A stretch of DNA of 64,000 nucleotides from Lacisediminihabitans sp046156175 (lineage in GTDB: Bacteria; Actinomycetota; Actinomycetes; Actinomycetales; Microbacteriaceae), in assembly GCF_046156175.1 (NCBI RefSeq), contig NZ_JAYLVL010000004.1:372001-436000 (forward strand). Reading direction: 5' to 3'. Position 1 is the first letter of the stretch. Every line of letters starts with the position of its first letter. Both the position numbers and the translations under genes were made by a program. The notes under the pieces are model-generated. The model had not been told where the DNA came from. It worked only from the letters and a program-made list of their open reading frames with translations, and searched no databases. This document shows positions 62,233 to 64,000 of this stretch, one piece after another.

Positions 62233-63303
62233 ATGGCTATCGCAACCCAACCCCGACCAACCCCTGCCGCCGAGCAGTTGTCCCAGCGACGGCCCGCAGG
62301 CCGCAGGCTCGGCCGTGCGCTACTTGGTCGGCCGGATGCCGGGGCGCTGCTTGTAACAATCGCGATGCTCGTTTTTTTCGGCATCGCCGGGGCGAATGCG
62401 GGATTTCTCAGCGCAACAGGCTTCGCTGGTTGGCTAAATACCGCGGCAGAACTCGGCATAGTCGCCATCCCGATCGCTCTGCTGATGATCGCCGGTGAAT
62501 TCGATCTTTCGATCGGGTCGGTTGTCGGTGCCTCGGGAATCTTGGTTGCAATACTCTCCGGCCAGTTCGGCTTGCCAACGTGGTTGACAGCGGCGGTTGC
62601 CATCGTCATGGGGGCACTCGTTGGCGCGTTCAACGGAGTCATTGTCAACCGCACCGGGATGCCGTCGTTCATCGTTACCCTCGCCGCGAATTTCATCCTG
62701 CTCGGCCTGGCGCTGGGCATCTCAAGACTCGTCGCCTCAACGACGACGGTCTCGATCACCGTCGACGGTCCGGTGGGGGCGATCCTCGGCGGCTCGTTCG
62801 CGGGGTTCAACGTGGCTATTCTGTGGTGGCTCGTCATCGCCGCTGCTGCGACTTGGGTGCTTACACGAACCCCGTTCGGATCGTGGATATTCGCAACCGG
62901 TGGCAATGTTGAAGCGGCGCGCCGGGCCGGAGTGCCCACACATCGGGTCAAGCTGTCGCTGTTCGCGATCAGCGGAGGCGCCGCGGCTTTGCTCGGAGTG
63001 ATCACGGCCGCCGAGGTCAATTCGGGCAACGCCGTGTCAGGCCAGGGCTTTGTGTTCCAAGCCCCGGTGGCTGCGGTTATCGGCGGGGTTCTACTCACCG
63101 GAGGGTACGGATCGGTGATCGGCGCATGTCTCGGCGCAGCAATCTACGGAATTGTGAGCATCGGTCTTTTCTACACGGGTTGGGACACCGACTGGACATC
63201 CGCCTTCATCGGGGCGCTCCTACTGCTTGCTGTGCTCGGGAACAACTCGATCCGCAAATTCGCCCTCTCCGTGGGAGGAGCGTCGAAGGTGAGCAACAAA
63301 TGA
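62233..63303 (+). CDS. sugar ABC transporter permease (second importer)
   Basis: A 356-residue BPD_transp_2 permease with 8-10 hydrophobic helices. Typical segments: AGEFDLSIGSVVGASGILVA, GMPSFIVTLAANFILLGLAL, ATGGNVEAARRAGVPTHRVK, AVIGGVLLTGGYGSVIGACL. Here the permease precedes the ATPase gene, the reverse of the first importer. Its stop overlaps the ATPase start (ATGA). Confidence 0.93.
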   Translation: MAIATQPRPTPAAEQLSQRRPAGRRLGRALLGRPDAGALLVTIAMLVFFGIAGANAGFLSATGFAGWLNTAAELGIVAIPIALLMIAGEFDLSIGSVVGASGILVAILSGQFGLPTWLTAAVAIVMGALVGAFNGVIVNRTGMPSFIVTLAANFILLGLALGISRLVASTTTVSITVDGPVGAILGGSFAGFNVAILWWLVIAAAATWVLTRTPFGSWIFATGGNVEAARRAGVPTHRVKLSLFAISGGAAALLGVITAAEVNSGNAVSGQGFVFQAPVAAVIGGVLLTGGYGSVIGACLGAAIYGIVSIGLFYTGWDTDWTSAFIGALLLLAVLGNNSIRKFALSVGGASKVSNK

Positions 63304-64000
63304 GCGTGGAAGTCCCGATCAAGCCGATACTCACCCTGGAGAATGCGTCTCGTCACTTCAGCGGAGTCGTCGCTCTCGACTCGATCGACCTCGCGGCGTT
63401 CCCGGGTGAGGTCCATTGCCTACTGGGAGACAATGGGGCTGGTAAGTCCACGCTGATCAAACTTCTCTCAGGAGTTCACTCTTTGAGTTCGGGTTCTCTC
63501 ACTTTCGAGGGGCAGCGCCACGTCTTATCGTCGCCGCGTGAAGCGCAAGCGCTGGGAATCGCAACGGTCCACCAGGATGCGGCCGCCATCCCGCTGATGT
63601 CAGTCTCCAAGAATTTCTTTCTTGGCGTCGAGCCCACGGTCGGGCGCGGTCTGTTGCGACGCACCGATACGAAGCGCGCCAATCGCGTCGCCCTCGAGCA
63701 GATACACGCGATGGGCATCACTCGGGTGACTGACCCGGACCAGCTCGTCGGAACGCTTTCAGGCGGGGAGCGTCAGGCGTTGGCGATCGCACGTGCCAGC
63801 TATTTCGGAGCGAAGGTACTCATTCTGGATGAGCCGACCTCGGCGCTCGGAGTGAAGGAATCCTCGGTCGTGCTTCGGCAGATCAAGGCGTCCAAGCGGT
63901 CCGGAATCGCGGTCATTTTCATCACGCACAACGCAACCCACGCGATCGCTGTCGGAGACCGTTTCACGGTGCTGATACAGGGCCGCGTCGCGGACGCATT
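63300..64000 (+). CDS. sugar ABC transporter ATP-binding protein (3' end cut by window edge)
   Basis: The first 233 codons are visible. Walker A GDNGAGKST, signature LSGGERQ, Walker B VLILDEPTSAL, switch His in FITHNATHA. ATG at 63300 overlaps the permease stop. It looks like a single-domain ATPase of the same class as in the first importer, but the total length cannot be seen. Confidence 0.93.
   Translation, partial: MSVEVPIKPILTLENASRHFSGVVALDSIDLAAFPGEVHCLLGDNGAGKSTLIKLLSGVHSLSSGSLTFEGQRHVLSSPREAQALGIATVHQDAAAIPLMSVSKNFFLGVEPTVGRGLLRRTDTKRANRVALEQIHAMGITRVTDPDQLVGTLSGGERQALAIARASYFGAKVLILDEPTSALGVKESSVVLRQIKASKRSGIAVIFITHNATHAIAVGDRFTVLIQGRVADA

Overview
The window is high-GC DNA from an actinobacterium, most likely a member of the Microbacteriaceae. 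The evidence is the MtrAB-LpqB-ComF-HPF-SecA gene order, a WhiB1-like protein, an Rv3235-like gene next to secA, many GTG/TTG starts, and several apparently leaderless genes with a TANNNT box 6-9 bases before the start codon. Family and species are inferred from gene content only; nothing was searched.

Region 1 (1-26.5 kb) is core chromosome. A partial RDD gene and a SpoIIM-like gene diverge from one small promoter region. A Fur-family repressor is translationally coupled to a haem catalase. A convergent five-gene operon (GPDPase-type membrane protein, DUF4129, DUF4350, MoxR ATPase, DUF58) uses overlapping stop/start codons. Then come mtrA-mtrB-lpqB, a ComF-like phosphoribosyltransferase, long-form HPF and secA. 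A run of small actinobacterial genes follows: an Rv3235-like protein, a HTH protein, a SAF protein with a CpaE/TadZ-like ATPase, a histone-H1-like protein, a PdtaS-type histidine kinase, WhiB1 and a Bcp peroxiredoxin.

Region 2 (26.6-about 48 kb) starts at tRNA-Lys(CTT) and looks like an integrated element or defence island. A tyrosine integrase points at the tRNA and is coupled to an excisionase-like gene. Next are a DNA adenine/cytosine-N4 methyltransferase and a 1029-residue protein with TOPRIM and P-loop helicase motifs. Upstream of that gene lies a dense cluster of GATCCC/GGGATC motifs that may be an iteron origin. A type I restriction-modification system follows (hsdM-hsdS, then hsdR), interrupted by an Mrr-like nuclease coupled to hsdS, an unknown helical protein and a membrane protein with a duplicated exported domain. 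After hsdR there is about 1.9 kb without a convincing gene, holding diverged and tandem repeats, then small genes and a doubly broken antitoxin-like pseudogene. No right attachment site was found in the window.

Region 3 (48-64 kb) is accessory metabolism. An SDR oxidoreductase and a MerR regulator share an operon behind a MerR-style promoter with a 19-base spacer. A sugar or polyol locus follows: a coupled operon of a D-2-hydroxyacid dehydrogenase, two FGGY kinases and a histidine phosphatase; a DeoR repressor; and an ABC importer. Matching TAACAT/ATGTTA dyads lie on both sides of deoR, which suggests one regulator for both operons. After an IS30 transposase remnant, a LacI repressor diverges from a second ABC importer whose promoter overlaps a perfect 16-base palindrome. 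Both importers carry a strong hairpin just after the binding-protein gene. The last ATPase gene runs off the window.
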